Shown: positions 19,815-29,545 of the stretch, piece after piece | How positions within the stretch are numbered: the stretch's first letter is position 1 | Layout: each line of letters opens with the position of its first letter | Assembly (NCBI GenBank): GCA_963715675.1 | Contig: OY970265.1 | Span: 3,844,001 to 3,908,000, forward strand | DNA from: DASVWZ01 sp963715675 | Lineage (GTDB): Bacteria; Acidobacteriota; Terriglobia; Terriglobales; Acidobacteriaceae | DNA: 64,000 nucleotides | Direction: 5' to 3' | Notes under the pieces: model-generated | Told to the model about the DNA's origin: nothing | Databases searched by the model: none | The model's input: only the letters and a program-made list of their open reading frames with translations | Translations under genes and position numbers: made by a program

Positions 19815-20531
19815 TCAGACGCTGACCAGCGACCCAACCTTCTCGCCGGTCACGACTTTTCTGATGTTTCCACGCTGATTCAGATTGAAGATGATGATGG
19901 GAAGGTTATTGTCCTTGCAAAGCGAAATCGCGGTGGAATCCATGACCTTGAGACCCTGCTTCAGAACCTCCATGTAAGTAATCTGCGCGAACTTCTTGGC
20001 GTCTTTCACTTTCATGGGATCGGCGTCGTAGATGCCATCGACCTTGGTGGCTTTCAGGATCACGTCCGCTTTGATCTCCATGGCGCGCAGGGAAGCTGCC
20101 GTGTCGGTAGAGAAGTAAGGATTGCCGGTTCCGCCGGCGAAGATGACCACACGCCCCTTTTCAAGATGGCGAATGGCGCGGCGGCGGATGAACGGCTCCG
20201 CGACCTGATTCATCTCGATAGCAGACTGGACGCGGGTGTAGACCTTCTGTTTTTCGAGCGCATCCTGCAAGGCAAGCGCATTGATCACCGTGGCCAGCAT
20301 GCCCATGTGGTCTGCGGAAACGCGATCCATGTCGCGAGCCTGGTCGGCAACCCCGCGAAAGAAGTTGCCGCCGCCGACGACGATCGCAATCTGGATGCCG
20401 AGCGAATGCACATCGGCGAGTTCCGCCGCGATCTCGTGGATGCGAATGGTATCCACGCCGAAGCCCTGGTTCGCGGCGAGTGCCTCGCCGGATAGTTTCA
20501 GAAGGATACGTTTGAAGATGGGAGTCGTCAT
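19815..20531 (-). CDS. pyrH: UMP kinase
   Basis: 238 residues, full length for the hexameric bacterial UMP kinase. Motifs are RILLKLSGEALA at the N-terminus, VVGGGNFFRG near residue 50, ADHMGMLATVINALAL and FAGGTGNPYFSTDTAA. It phosphorylates UMP to UDP in pyrimidine nucleotide synthesis. It lies after tsf, separated by a strong terminator, so it may have its own promoter or depend on read-through. Confidence 0.96.
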   Translation of the reverse strand: MTTPIFKRILLKLSGEALAANQGFGVDTIRIHEIAAELADVHSLGIQIAIVVGGGNFFRGVADQARDMDRVSADHMGMLATVINALALQDALEKQKVYTRVQSAIEMNQVAEPFIRRRAIRHLEKGRVVIFAGGTGNPYFSTDTAASLRAMEIKADVILKATKVDGIYDADPMKVKDAKKFAQITYMEVLKQGLKVMDSTAISLCKDNNLPIIIFNLNQRGNIRKVVTGEKVGSLVSV

Positions 20532-20594
20532 AGGTTAGGCGTCCGCCCTCCGCCTTTCGATCGCACGTGCCGACGTCTTCGTCGTAATTCGAAG

Positions 20595-20618
20595 AAAAAA
20601 GGGCGCCGCTTGGCGCCC
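20595..20618 (-). terminator. Rho-independent terminator after tsf
   Basis: On the minus strand a 7-bp GC stem (GGGCGCC with GGCGCCC, 4-base loop, 20601-20618) is followed by six T (20595-20600). It lies directly past the tsf stop and separates it from pyrH. Confidence 0.85.
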
Positions 20619-20623
20619 CCAAT

Positions 20624-21277
20624 TTACTCCGCTTTCTGTTCCGGTTTGCTGAGGGCGATGGTCTCGCCAGCCTCGCCGACTTTGAAGCGGGCAAAGCGGC
20701 GTACGGAAATGTTCTCGCCCAGTTTGCCGATCTTGGTCGCGATCAGTTGATGAATACTGACCGTCTGATCCTTGATAAAGGGCTGCTCGTACAAGCAGAC
20801 CTCTTCGTAAAACTTGCCCATCTTGCCTTCGACAATCTTTTCCACGACCTGAGGCGGTTTGCCGGTTGCGGCGGCCTGGGCGCGGTAAATATCTTTTTCG
20901 CGCTCGTAGGCCGCGGGAGTCACGTCCTCCTTGCGGACGAACTTCGGATCGCTGGCCGCGATGTGCATGGCGATATCGTGCACCAGTTCCTTGAAATCGT
21001 CGGTGCGGGCAACGAAATCGCTTTCGCAATTCACTTCGACCAGAACGCCGATTTTCCCGCCAGCGTGGATGTATTGGGCCACGGAGCCTTCGCTGGTCAC
21101 GCGCGCTGCCTTCTTTTGCGCGACCGCCGTCCCGCGCTTGCGCAGGATGATGATGGCCTGTTCCATGTCGCCCTTGGCTTCGCTAAGAGCGGTCTTGCAA
21201 TCCATCATGGGAGCGCCCGTGCGCTCCCGGAGGTCTTTGACTTGGGCAGCAGAAATATTCACAGTGGATGTACTCAT
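20624..21277 (-). CDS. tsf: Elongation factor Ts
   Basis: 217 residues. The N-terminal UBA-like part has VKDLRERTGAPMMDCKTAL. The core has ILRKRGTAVAQKKAARVTSEG and VLVEVNCESDFVART, followed by a shortened dimerisation region (YEEVCLYEQPFIKD). The length fits the short form of EF-Ts found in many bacteria. It recharges EF-Tu with GTP. The ATG at 21277 has no clear Shine-Dalgarno site; a degenerate GAAACTGAATC repeat lies directly upstream. Confidence 0.95.
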   Translation of the reverse strand: MSTSTVNISAAQVKDLRERTGAPMMDCKTALSEAKGDMEQAIIILRKRGTAVAQKKAARVTSEGSVAQYIHAGGKIGVLVEVNCESDFVARTDDFKELVHDIAMHIAASDPKFVRKEDVTPAAYEREKDIYRAQAAATGKPPQVVEKIVEGKMGKFYEEVCLYEQPFIKDQTVSIHQLIATKIGKLGENISVRRFARFKVGEAGETIALSKPEQKAE

Positions 21278-21279
21278 AG

Positions 21280-21353
21280 ATTCAGTTTCCAGTCTCAGGT
21301 TCCAGTCTCAGAGGCGTTCCCCTTGTCTGAAACTTGAAACCCGCAACTCGAAA
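21280..21353. repeat. Degenerate TTCCAGTCTCAG / TGAAACTTGAAAC repeat between tsf and rpsB
   Basis: Short imperfect units (CAGTTTCCAGTCTCAG, GGTTCCAGTCTCAG, then CTGAAACTTGAAAC and CTCGAAACTG) fill the spacer up to the tsf start codon. This is non-coding low-complexity sequence, recurring in other forms in this window. Confidence 0.6.
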
Positions 21354-21466
21354 CTGCTCCCTACAAAATTCGACCCGCTGCGGACGACCCGCGCGGGTCT
21401 GGATGCCCTTGGATCTGAAGTCCGGATTTTGCTGCGAGGACCGGCGACTCAGGGCCAAAGACCCCT

Positions 21467-22384
21467 TTAGTGCGCCTGGTGCTCAATCTCGGGAGCTTCC
21501 GCGGCGGCCTCTGTGGCCGCAACCGGCTGCTTCCGGGCGCCATTGCCCAGCAGATCTTCCATGCTGATCTCTTCGCTCGCCGAATCGTCTGCGGCGGCAC
21601 TGATCTCGGCTCCAGCTCCCACCGCTGATTCCCTGGCAGCCAACTCAGCCTGCTGCGCAGCCTCAGCAGCGGCGGACAGATCAGCCACCTGTTTGTCATT
21701 CATCAGCTGAGCACCTTCGGCAACCGAATCGGCGACCTTGGAGGCAAACAGCCGGATAGCGCGCAAGGCGTCGTCATTGCCTGGAATCACGTAATCAACT
21801 TCGGTCGGATCGCAGTTCGTGTCCACCACGGCAACGACCGGAATACCCAGCTTGCGGGCTTCGCGCACGGCGATCTGCTCTTTGTTCGAATCGATGACAA
21901 ATACCGCATCCGGCAGGCGAGACATATTCTTGATGCCCGCCAGGTTGGCCTGCAGATGCTTACGCTCGCGTTCGAGCTTAATCACTTCCTTCTTGGGTAG
22001 CAGCTCATATCGGCCATCTGTGGCCATCTCGTCTAGTTCCTTGAGCCGCTTTACTGATTTCTGAACCGTCACCCAGTTGGTGAGCAGCCCGCCTAGCCAG
22101 CGCTGGTTGATATAGAAACCGCCGCAACGCGTGGCCTCTTCGGCAATCGCGTCCTGCGCCTGGCGCTTGGTACCCACGAACAGGATGATTTTCCCGGCGG
22201 CTGCCAGTTCCTGCACGAATTTCGACGCTTCTTTGAACATCTTCAGCGTCTTTTGCAGGTCAATAATGTAGATCCCGTTGCGCTCTCCGAAGATGTACTC
22301 CTTCATCTTGGGATTCCAGCGCTTGGTTTGATGCCCGAAGTGCACGCCCGCTTCGAGCAACTCCTTCATGGTGATGTTAGCCAA
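21467..22384 (-). CDS. rpsB: 30S ribosomal protein S2
   Basis: 305 residues. The core S2 fold is clear: MKELLEAGVHFGHQTKRWNPKM, IIDLQKTLKMF, VGTKRQAQD, GGLLTNWVT and VVDTNCDPTEVDYVIPGNDDA. An Ala/Glu-rich C-terminal extension of about 70 residues (from 230 onward) goes beyond most S2 proteins. The start is TTG 22384 with AAGGAGG five bases upstream, a strong site on a weak codon. It is transcribed with tsf downstream. Confidence 0.96.
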   Translation of the reverse strand: MANITMKELLEAGVHFGHQTKRWNPKMKEYIFGERNGIYIIDLQKTLKMFKEASKFVQELAAAGKIILFVGTKRQAQDAIAEEATRCGGFYINQRWLGGLLTNWVTVQKSVKRLKELDEMATDGRYELLPKKEVIKLERERKHLQANLAGIKNMSRLPDAVFVIDSNKEQIAVREARKLGIPVVAVVDTNCDPTEVDYVIPGNDDALRAIRLFASKVADSVAEGAQLMNDKQVADLSAAAEAAQQAELAARESAVGAGAEISAAADDSASEEISMEDLLGNGARKQPVAATEAAAEAPEIEHQAH

Positions 22385-22521
22385 TTAACCTCCTTGTTTG
22401 GTCTGCATCGGCAGCTGGCCGCGAGGCTGCTCCCGATTGCCATTCCCGTCCCCGCACCGCGAAGCACGGGAAGAATTGAACACCTTTTTTGTTCCTGGCA
22501 CTGCGCACCAGGTACTTGCAA

Positions 22522-22917
22522 CTACCTCTTCGAATACTGGAAGCGCCGACGAGCGCCCTTCTGGCCATATTTCTTGCGCTCTTTGGACCGCGAATCGCGG
22601 CTGACCAGACCTTCACCTTTCAGCTTGGGGCGCAGTTCGGTATTAAAGACCATCAGTGCGCGAGCCACCCCCAGACTCACGGCATCGGCCTGGCCGTTCA
22701 CGCCGCCGCCGGAAACGCGGGCAACCACGTTGAACGAAGCCCCCGTCTCGGTCAAAAGCAGGGGTTGGCGCGCGCTGGAGCGCTGCGAGGGAGTCACGAA
22801 GTACTGCTCAAAGGGGCGGCCGTTCACCTTGAACTCGCCCGTGCCCGGACGCAAGTAGACTCGGGCAATCGCCGACTTGCGGCGTCCCGTACCGTAATAT
22901 TGAACCAGTTCAGCCAT
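22522..22917 (-). CDS. rpsI: 30S ribosomal protein S9
   Basis: 131 residues. S9 features are YYGTGRRKSAIARVYLRPG at the N-terminus, GGGVNGQADAVSLGVARAL in the middle, and the basic tail RDSRSKERKKYGQKGARRRFQYSKR, which reaches the ribosomal P site tRNA. It lies directly after rplM, as in most bacteria. A 137-base spacer separates it from rpsB. Confidence 0.97.
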   Translation of the reverse strand: MAELVQYYGTGRRKSAIARVYLRPGTGEFKVNGRPFEQYFVTPSQRSSARQPLLLTETGASFNVVARVSGGGVNGQADAVSLGVARALMVFNTELRPKLKGEGLVSRDSRSKERKKYGQKGARRRFQYSKR

Positions 22918-23005
22918 GAGTCGCTATCAATCCCTCTCTATAGAGACGTAGTCTCTTACGTCTCCTAATCTCGCCGCAGACGCAGCAAGCTGCGTCTTTA
23001 CGATT

Positions 23006-23446
23006 CTAAGCTCTCACTTCCAGTGCCTTCGCTTCCGGCTTCTGGGCTTCGTGCGGGTGTTTTTCGCCGCGATAGACCTTCATCTTGCTGATCATCTGGC
23101 GGCCCAGCTTCGACTTGGGCAGCATCCGCAGCACTGCCTGCTCAATCACCAGTTCGGGTTTGCGGGTCATCCGCTTGCTGAATTCTTCCGTGCGCAGGCC
23201 ACCCGGGTATCCCGTGTAGTGCTGGTAGAGCTTGTTCTCCGCCTTCACGCCGGTGGTCTTCACCTTCTCGGCATTGATGACCACAACGTGATCGCCGGTG
23301 TCGAGAAAAGGCGTGTATTTTGGATTCTCTTTGCCCATCAAAATGCGGGCCACTTGCGACGCGAGCCGGCCGAGTGTCTGGCCAGAGGCGTCGACGACAT
23401 ACCACTTGCGCGCAATTTCCCCCGCTTTGGGGAAATAGGTTGACAT
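23006..23446 (-). CDS. rplM: 50S ribosomal protein L13
   Basis: 146 residues, usual length. Motifs are KWYVVDASGQTLGRLAS, ILMGKENPKYTPFLDTGDHVVVINAEKV, YQHYTGYPGG and VLRMLPKSKLGRQM. It is an early assembly protein of the large subunit. It begins the ribosomal part of the minus-strand operon and is preceded by a strong promoter at 23559-23588 and a leader of roughly 105 bases. Confidence 0.97.
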   Translation of the reverse strand: MSTYFPKAGEIARKWYVVDASGQTLGRLASQVARILMGKENPKYTPFLDTGDHVVVINAEKVKTTGVKAENKLYQHYTGYPGGLRTEEFSKRMTRKPELVIEQAVLRMLPKSKLGRQMISKMKVYRGEKHPHEAQKPEAKALEVRA

Positions 23447-23558
23447 TCCAAATCTCCAGAAATTAAAGACCCAAAAAATGAAGACCGCTGAGTACCCTCG
23501 TAAGCGCCGAAAGCGCAGGGGCTACCAGGCGGGCAACCGCAGGACTACCGAACGACTA

Positions 23559-23588
23559 AGCATACCCAAGGTCCGAGCTTATTGTCAA
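23559..23588 (-). promoter_or_regulatory. Sigma-70 promoter for the rplM-rpsI cluster
   Basis: On the minus strand a consensus TTGACA (23583-23588), an 18-base spacer and TATGCT (23559-23564) lie about 115 bases before the rplM start. The transcript would have a GC-rich leader that could fold (CTGCGCTTTCGGCGC region), reminiscent of autoregulated r-protein leaders; that last point is inference. Confidence 0.7.
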
Positions 23589-23734
23589 CAAAAGGCTTGT
23601 CGGGGGTCCAGGGCTGGCGCCCCATGTTCATGGACTTCACAAGGACACAGGTTGCACCAGGCACGAATCCCCAAAAGGTCGGCTTGACGCTCCTTTGTGT
23701 CCATGGAGGTCAAATTTGCGCCTCGGTCGCACTC

Positions 23735-24481
23735 TTACCGTACTTCAAAACTCACGGCGGTTCCCGCTGTGATCTTCCAACCCGGCGGCGGACTCTGCGC
23801 AATGATGATGCTGGCCGGCGTAGCTTGCGCCGGCGCCTGCGGGATGACTGGACCGGGGTTCATTGCTGGCGCAGCCACCGTCAAGTGCCCCACCTGAAAT
23901 CCTGCACTTTTCAACACCGCGGTGGCGTTCCCCAACGTCTGACCGATAAAGCTGGGCATGGCATAGGCTGGAGGCGGGGCCGGCAGGCTGGTCAACAAAC
24001 TGATCTTGGGAGCGGAAACGCCGCTGGCATTGGGCGGCGGGCTCTGCGCCAGAACCTGACCGGCGGTGCCACCCGGAACGGCGGTTGCGGCAATGGCGCT
24101 CACATCCAGCCCGCGTCGCCGAATATTCAGCTCAGCAGCACGCTCGCTTTCCGCGATCACGTTAGGGATCTGCACCCGCTGCGGTCCCATGCTCTGGGCT
24201 ACTCGCAACTGCCAGCCTCCCCGAGTGAGCGTGCCCGCAACCGGAACTTGCGACAGAATCTTTCCCTCGGGCACGCTGGCGCTGAAATATTGCCGCTCGA
24301 TTTCCATCTCAAAGCCGCTGGTTTCGGCGATCTTGCGCGCTTCGGCCGGGGTTTTTCCCACTAAGTCCGGAACCTTGGTTTCGCGCCCGTGAATGGCAAA
24401 GCGCATGGCAGTGAGCGCCGACACCAGCGCAACCACCAGCAGCACCAGCGCCCGTAGCACGAAACGAAAGAACGCTTTCAT
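23735..24481 (-). CDS. Membrane-anchored protein with three PASTA domains
   Basis: 248 residues. One membrane anchor (about 8-28) is followed by three PASTA modules of about 65-70 residues, beginning KVPDLVGKTPAEARKIAE, QIPNVIAESERAAEL and AMPSFIGQTLGNATAVL. Each ends in the usual SQxPxxGTxxxxG-like turn. PASTA domains bind muropeptides or beta-lactams in Ser/Thr kinases and PBPs, but here there is no kinase or transpeptidase domain. A small cell wall sensing or scaffolding role is possible. It is divergent from recQ. Confidence 0.85.
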   Translation of the reverse strand: MKAFFRFVLRALVLLVVALVSALTAMRFAIHGRETKVPDLVGKTPAEARKIAETSGFEMEIERQYFSASVPEGKILSQVPVAGTLTRGGWQLRVAQSMGPQRVQIPNVIAESERAAELNIRRRGLDVSAIAATAVPGGTAGQVLAQSPPPNASGVSAPKISLLTSLPAPPPAYAMPSFIGQTLGNATAVLKSAGFQVGHLTVAAPAMNPGPVIPQAPAQATPASIIIAQSPPPGWKITAGTAVSFEVR

Positions 24482-24579
24482 GGATGGAGATGATTATAGA
24501 CTTCCCGTTCCGGTCAAGATGGCGTGGCTTCAAATTACAAATTACCCGATTACAAACTACAAATCCCTATACTAGACTC

Positions 24580-26463
24580 GTGCCTGACACAGTAGCTGAA
24601 GGCGAACTCCTCGCGGCCCTGCGACGCTACTGGGGTTACAACACTTTCCGTCCCATGCAGGAGCGCATTGTGGGCAGCCTGCTGGCAGGACACGACGCCT
24701 GCGTTATCATGCCGACCGGCGGCGGGAAATCGCTGTGTTACCAGTTGCCCGCGCTGGTCTCGGGAAAAACCGCCATTGTGATCTCGCCCTTGATCGCGCT
24801 GATGCAGGATCAGGCCGCGCAGCTGGCCGCCATGGGCATCCCGGCGGCGGTCTTGAACAGTTTCCTGCCGCGGGAGGAGCAAACCGTCGTGATGCGCAAG
24901 GCACGCGCCGGCGAGTATCGCCTTCTTTATCTTTCTCCAGAACGCCTGGCGCGCCCGGACACGGTGGGATGGCTGAAGAATGTGCCGGTGGCCTTCTTCG
25001 CCATTGACGAGGCCCATTGCATCTCGGAATGGGGCCATGAGTTCCGCCCGGAATACCTCCAACTGAACAGTTTGCGCGTCAATTTTCCTGACTGTCCCAT
25101 CGCCGCTTTTACGGCCAGCGCCACACGGGTTGTGCGCCATGACATTGTTAAGCAGCTTCAAATGCATGATCCGCATAGGTACATTGCGAGCTTCCATCGA
25201 GCGAACCTGCGCTATTTCGTCCGGGAGTGTGAAACCGAACGCCACCAGTCGAAGCTTCTGCTCCAGGCCTTGCGGCTTCACTCCAGGAACAGCGTGATCG
25301 TCTACGCTCCCACCATCAGCCGAGTTGAGAAGACGGTGGATTTTCTCGAGGAGAGCGGCATTGCCGCCATTGCGTATCACGGCAAAATGGAAGCCGATGC
25401 ACGCCAGCGCAACCAGGAACAATGGATGGGGGATGAAGTGCGTGTTCTGGTAGGCACGATCGCCTTCGGCCTGGGGATCAACAAGGCGGACGTCCGGGCG
25501 GTGATTCACCTGTCGCTGCCGAAGTCGATTGAACAGTATTACCAGGAAGCGGGACGCGCTGGCCGCGACGGCGATCCGGCGGACTGCATTCTGCTCTGGC
25601 AGCAGCGCGACGCCGGACTGCTGGCATATTTCACTGAGAAGATCGAAGACCCGGCAGAGAAAGAACGCTCCTGGCAGCGTTATCACGTGGTGCGGCGGTT
25701 TGTGGAATCCGCACGCTGCCGTCATCAGCAGATTTGCCTGCACTTTGGGGAGACTCCGAAGTGGGATTCGTGCCAAGCCTGCGACGTTTGCGGCTGCGAG
25801 TTGGATTGGCTATCGCAAACGAAGATGAAACCGGGCAGAGCGGCTGCCGAGTCGCTTCCTCCTCGCAGGCGGGTCGCCGACGCCGCGGCGAGTTCCCCGG
25901 TAAATGAGGAATTAAGCGACTACCTGCGCGAGTGGCGGCGAACCAAAGCTCGGGAGCAGGGTTTGCCGGCGTTCGTCGTAATGCATGACACTTCGCTCGA
26001 AGCGGTCTGCCGCGTGCGCCCAAAGTCACTCCAGGAGTTGCGCGGAATTCCCGGGTTCGGAGAACGCAAGACCGAAACCTATGGCCGCGAGATTCTCAAA
26101 GCTCTGCAACGGTTCCATGATGGCGCGCGCGCCGCGGCCCTGCCGCGGAAGAAAACCAAGCCCGCCGAGGAAGTTCGTAAGCTTCTTGCGGACGGCCACA
26201 CGTTCCAGGAAATCGCCGCGGTGCGCGGGCGTCAGCTTTCCACCATCATCAGCGCGGTCGCCGGCCTGGTCGAAAGCGGCGGCATCGAATTTCAGGAGGG
26301 CTGGATCGACAACACGAAACTGGCCATCATCGAAGCCGCCATCACCAAAGTGGGCACGCAGTGGCTCAGACCCCTCAAAGACTCGCTGCCCCCGGAGATC
26401 ACGTTTGAGGAGATCAAACTGGTGGTAGCGCGTTGGAGGCACAAGCAGCAGAACACGGCGTAG
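24580..26463 (+). CDS. recQ: ATP-dependent DNA helicase RecQ
   Basis: 627 residues from GTG 24580. Helicase motifs are FRPMQERIV, Walker A MPTGGGKSLCYQLP, DEAHCISEWGHEFRPEY and the C-terminal ATPase part YYQEAGRAGRDG. A zinc site follows (CRHQQICLHFGE, then CQACDVCGCE). Next come an HRDC domain (about 440-520, LQELRGIPGFGERK) and a C-terminal helix-turn-helix (TFQEIAAVRGRQLSTI). It unwinds DNA in recombination and fork repair. The frame stays open upstream to 24484, but that part overlaps the PASTA promoter zone and does not look like RecQ. TATACT ends 6 bases before the GTG, so a leaderless message is possible. Confidence 0.93.
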   Translation: MPDTVAEGELLAALRRYWGYNTFRPMQERIVGSLLAGHDACVIMPTGGGKSLCYQLPALVSGKTAIVISPLIALMQDQAAQLAAMGIPAAVLNSFLPREEQTVVMRKARAGEYRLLYLSPERLARPDTVGWLKNVPVAFFAIDEAHCISEWGHEFRPEYLQLNSLRVNFPDCPIAAFTASATRVVRHDIVKQLQMHDPHRYIASFHRANLRYFVRECETERHQSKLLLQALRLHSRNSVIVYAPTISRVEKTVDFLEESGIAAIAYHGKMEADARQRNQEQWMGDEVRVLVGTIAFGLGINKADVRAVIHLSLPKSIEQYYQEAGRAGRDGDPADCILLWQQRDAGLLAYFTEKIEDPAEKERSWQRYHVVRRFVESARCRHQQICLHFGETPKWDSCQACDVCGCELDWLSQTKMKPGRAAAESLPPRRRVADAAASSPVNEELSDYLREWRRTKAREQGLPAFVVMHDTSLEAVCRVRPKSLQELRGIPGFGERKTETYGREILKALQRFHDGARAAALPRKKTKPAEEVRKLLADGHTFQEIAAVRGRQLSTIISAVAGLVESGGIEFQEGWIDNTKLAIIEAAITKVGTQWLRPLKDSLPPEITFEEIKLVVARWRHKQQNTA

Positions 26464-26480
26464 GGTTCAGGATTAAAGGG

Positions 26481-26509
26481 CTTCTCTGTGTCTCTGTGAC
26501 CCTGTGGTA
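26481..26509. repeat. CTCTGTG simple repeat after recQ
   Basis: Three imperfect copies of CTCTGTG or CCCTGTG lie in the short recQ-aminotransferase spacer. This is low-complexity sequence with no evident function. Confidence 0.5.
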
Positions 26510-26591
26510 AAGATTGGTTTTTGCGGCATTTTCCTGCAACAGTTTGTCCGGGTAATTTATCATTGTTTTTCTCGTTATCCCGAGGTTCTTC

Positions 26592-27908
<1,317 letters not shown>

Positions 27909-27975
27909 GGCCGAAGGTCTACTCCGGTTTTCGATGACCGTTTCATCTCGGCCGACAATGTCCCGAGACTCGGCG

Positions 27976-29349
27976 TTAGCGGCTCGCCGGCATAGGATCG
28001 TGCGATGCCGTTCGTGCTAAGCCTGAGGACATCGCTACTGCCGCCAGAACTACCACATTGAAGAACAGCAGCAGCCAGATGAAGCTGGGGCCGATCAGCA
28101 GGTTCCACGACGAGGAAGCCAGGACACCAGGCCCCAGATGTGGCTCGATCCGCACCAGAAATGAGTGGACCGGTAGAAAGAGCAGAAGGAACGAGAACAG
28201 TACTACCCCCTTCATCCGGCGCAGACCCGGCGGACTATCGTTCAGGACCCAGCAGAGCACCAGCACAAAGAATGTGATGTCTGTAACGCTGTGGTAGGTC
28301 GCGACGAACGACAGCCCCACCAGTGCGGTGAGCACCAGAGGCTCAGAGTGTACGCCCGTCCGGAAAACGGCATAGGCCAAAGCTCCCAGACCGATTGCAA
28401 ACAGGCTAAACGCCAGAACATCCGCGAGCCCTCGCGCATGCACGATTTGCCACAAGATTACTTGTGCATTGACCAGCTGAAAGCGCAAGGGATTGGCGAC
28501 GGAAAAGTCGGCGGATCCACCCACGCCGAACGAGTACCGCAGATCTTCCCGATAGGTTGCAATTACTTCAGGCAGGTGGGTCGCGAGCTGGGATAAGGCG
28601 GCTGCGGCCAAGGCAAGAAGGCCCAGGAGCGCGCTCCCTGCCAGGCGCCAGCGGCCCCGGAGAAGATAGAACAGCAGTATCCAGAACCCCAGCTGAGGTT
28701 TCAGCCCAGTGGCCGCCGCAAGCATGATCCCTGACGCCACGTCCTGGTTCTGCTTAGCGAAATAAATGCCGATCAGGCACAGAGCCACCGCAATCACTGC
28801 CGGGTTGCCCAGGTGGATGGCCCGGTGCAATGGCGGGAAGGCCATCGATAGACTGACCAAAAGCCAGGCTCTCTCCTCGCGCACACGAAATTCCCCAATC
28901 CGCAGCAGGGCCCACGGAATCACACCAGCTGCAAGGACGCTCAGCGTAACCCAGAAGAGATTGGCCCACTTCCACGGCACAAAGCTGAATGGAACAACCA
29001 GGACGTAAGTCGTGAGCGGGTAGATCGGATTCACCGGGGAAGACGCGATGCCCAACCTTCTGGCAGTGGCGTTCATCAGAGCACCATCCCACGGATTCTG
29101 CCCCTGACGCCACAGTCTCGCCCCGACAAACGGGTCCGAGAAGTCGTTCTTGCCGGAATGAAATGCGGGGAGGATGCCATTCAGCACCAACTCAGAAAGT
29201 GCGGCCAGCAGCAACAACAGCAGCAGGAGCCGGCGCCAGTTCCATTCGAAATCAGCATCCCCCCTGCCGCAAGCAACTGCAGATTCTTCCCTTTCGCAAG
29301 GCTCAGGATCGGAATGACAGTCGAGTCGAGGCATTACAGTGTTTTGCAA
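27976..29349 (-). CDS. GT87-family (DUF2029) membrane glycosyltransferase
   Basis: 457 residues with about ten membrane segments. The family signature is in the first loop: FSDPFVGARLWRQGQNPWD, with the catalytic-type Asp. A later NPLRFQLVNAQVILWQI also fits DUF2029/GT87 (polyprenyl-phosphate-mannose-type mannosyltransferases). The first 35 residues (CHSDPEPCEREESAV) read like a translated dispersed repeat rather than a protein leader, yet no start codon is available between the repeat and the first helix. ATG 29349 or 29334 must therefore be used unless a non-standard start applies. It is divergent from a second GT87 gene. Confidence 0.78.
   Translation of the reverse strand: MQNTVMPRLDCHSDPEPCEREESAVACGRGDADFEWNWRRLLLLLLLLAALSELVLNGILPAFHSGKNDFSDPFVGARLWRQGQNPWDGALMNATARRLGIASSPVNPIYPLTTYVLVVPFSFVPWKWANLFWVTLSVLAAGVIPWALLRIGEFRVREERAWLLVSLSMAFPPLHRAIHLGNPAVIAVALCLIGIYFAKQNQDVASGIMLAAATGLKPQLGFWILLFYLLRGRWRLAGSALLGLLALAAAALSQLATHLPEVIATYREDLRYSFGVGGSADFSVANPLRFQLVNAQVILWQIVHARGLADVLAFSLFAIGLGALAYAVFRTGVHSEPLVLTALVGLSFVATYHSVTDITFFVLVLCWVLNDSPPGLRRMKGVVLFSFLLLFLPVHSFLVRIEPHLGPGVLASSSWNLLIGPSFIWLLLFFNVVVLAAVAMSSGLARTASHDPMPASR
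29275..29335 (-). repeat. Dispersed TCATTCCGA...GAATCTGCAG repeat forming the GT87 N-terminus
   Basis: The minus strand reads TGTCATTCCGATCC then GAGCCTTGCGAAAGG then GAAGAATCTGCAG. This is the pattern of a repeat common between genes in Acidobacteriota and other soil bacteria (from memory, not searched). Here it lies in frame at the start of a coding region. Confidence 0.45.
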
Positions 29350-29545
29350 CTCTCCATAGCTGGAAAAGCTCTCTCAATCGTAATCAGCTTTTACCGTAGC
29401 CGCTAGTTTGTTCCCGGATGCGGCCACCAGACTCGACATCGCCGATTCATAGCGGTAGCTTTTGGGGTTCGCGTGGCGAATCCTCTTTGGGCATGACGCG
29501 CATCACGAGCATACTCAAGTCTGGGAGCACACTGTCCACATCGTC

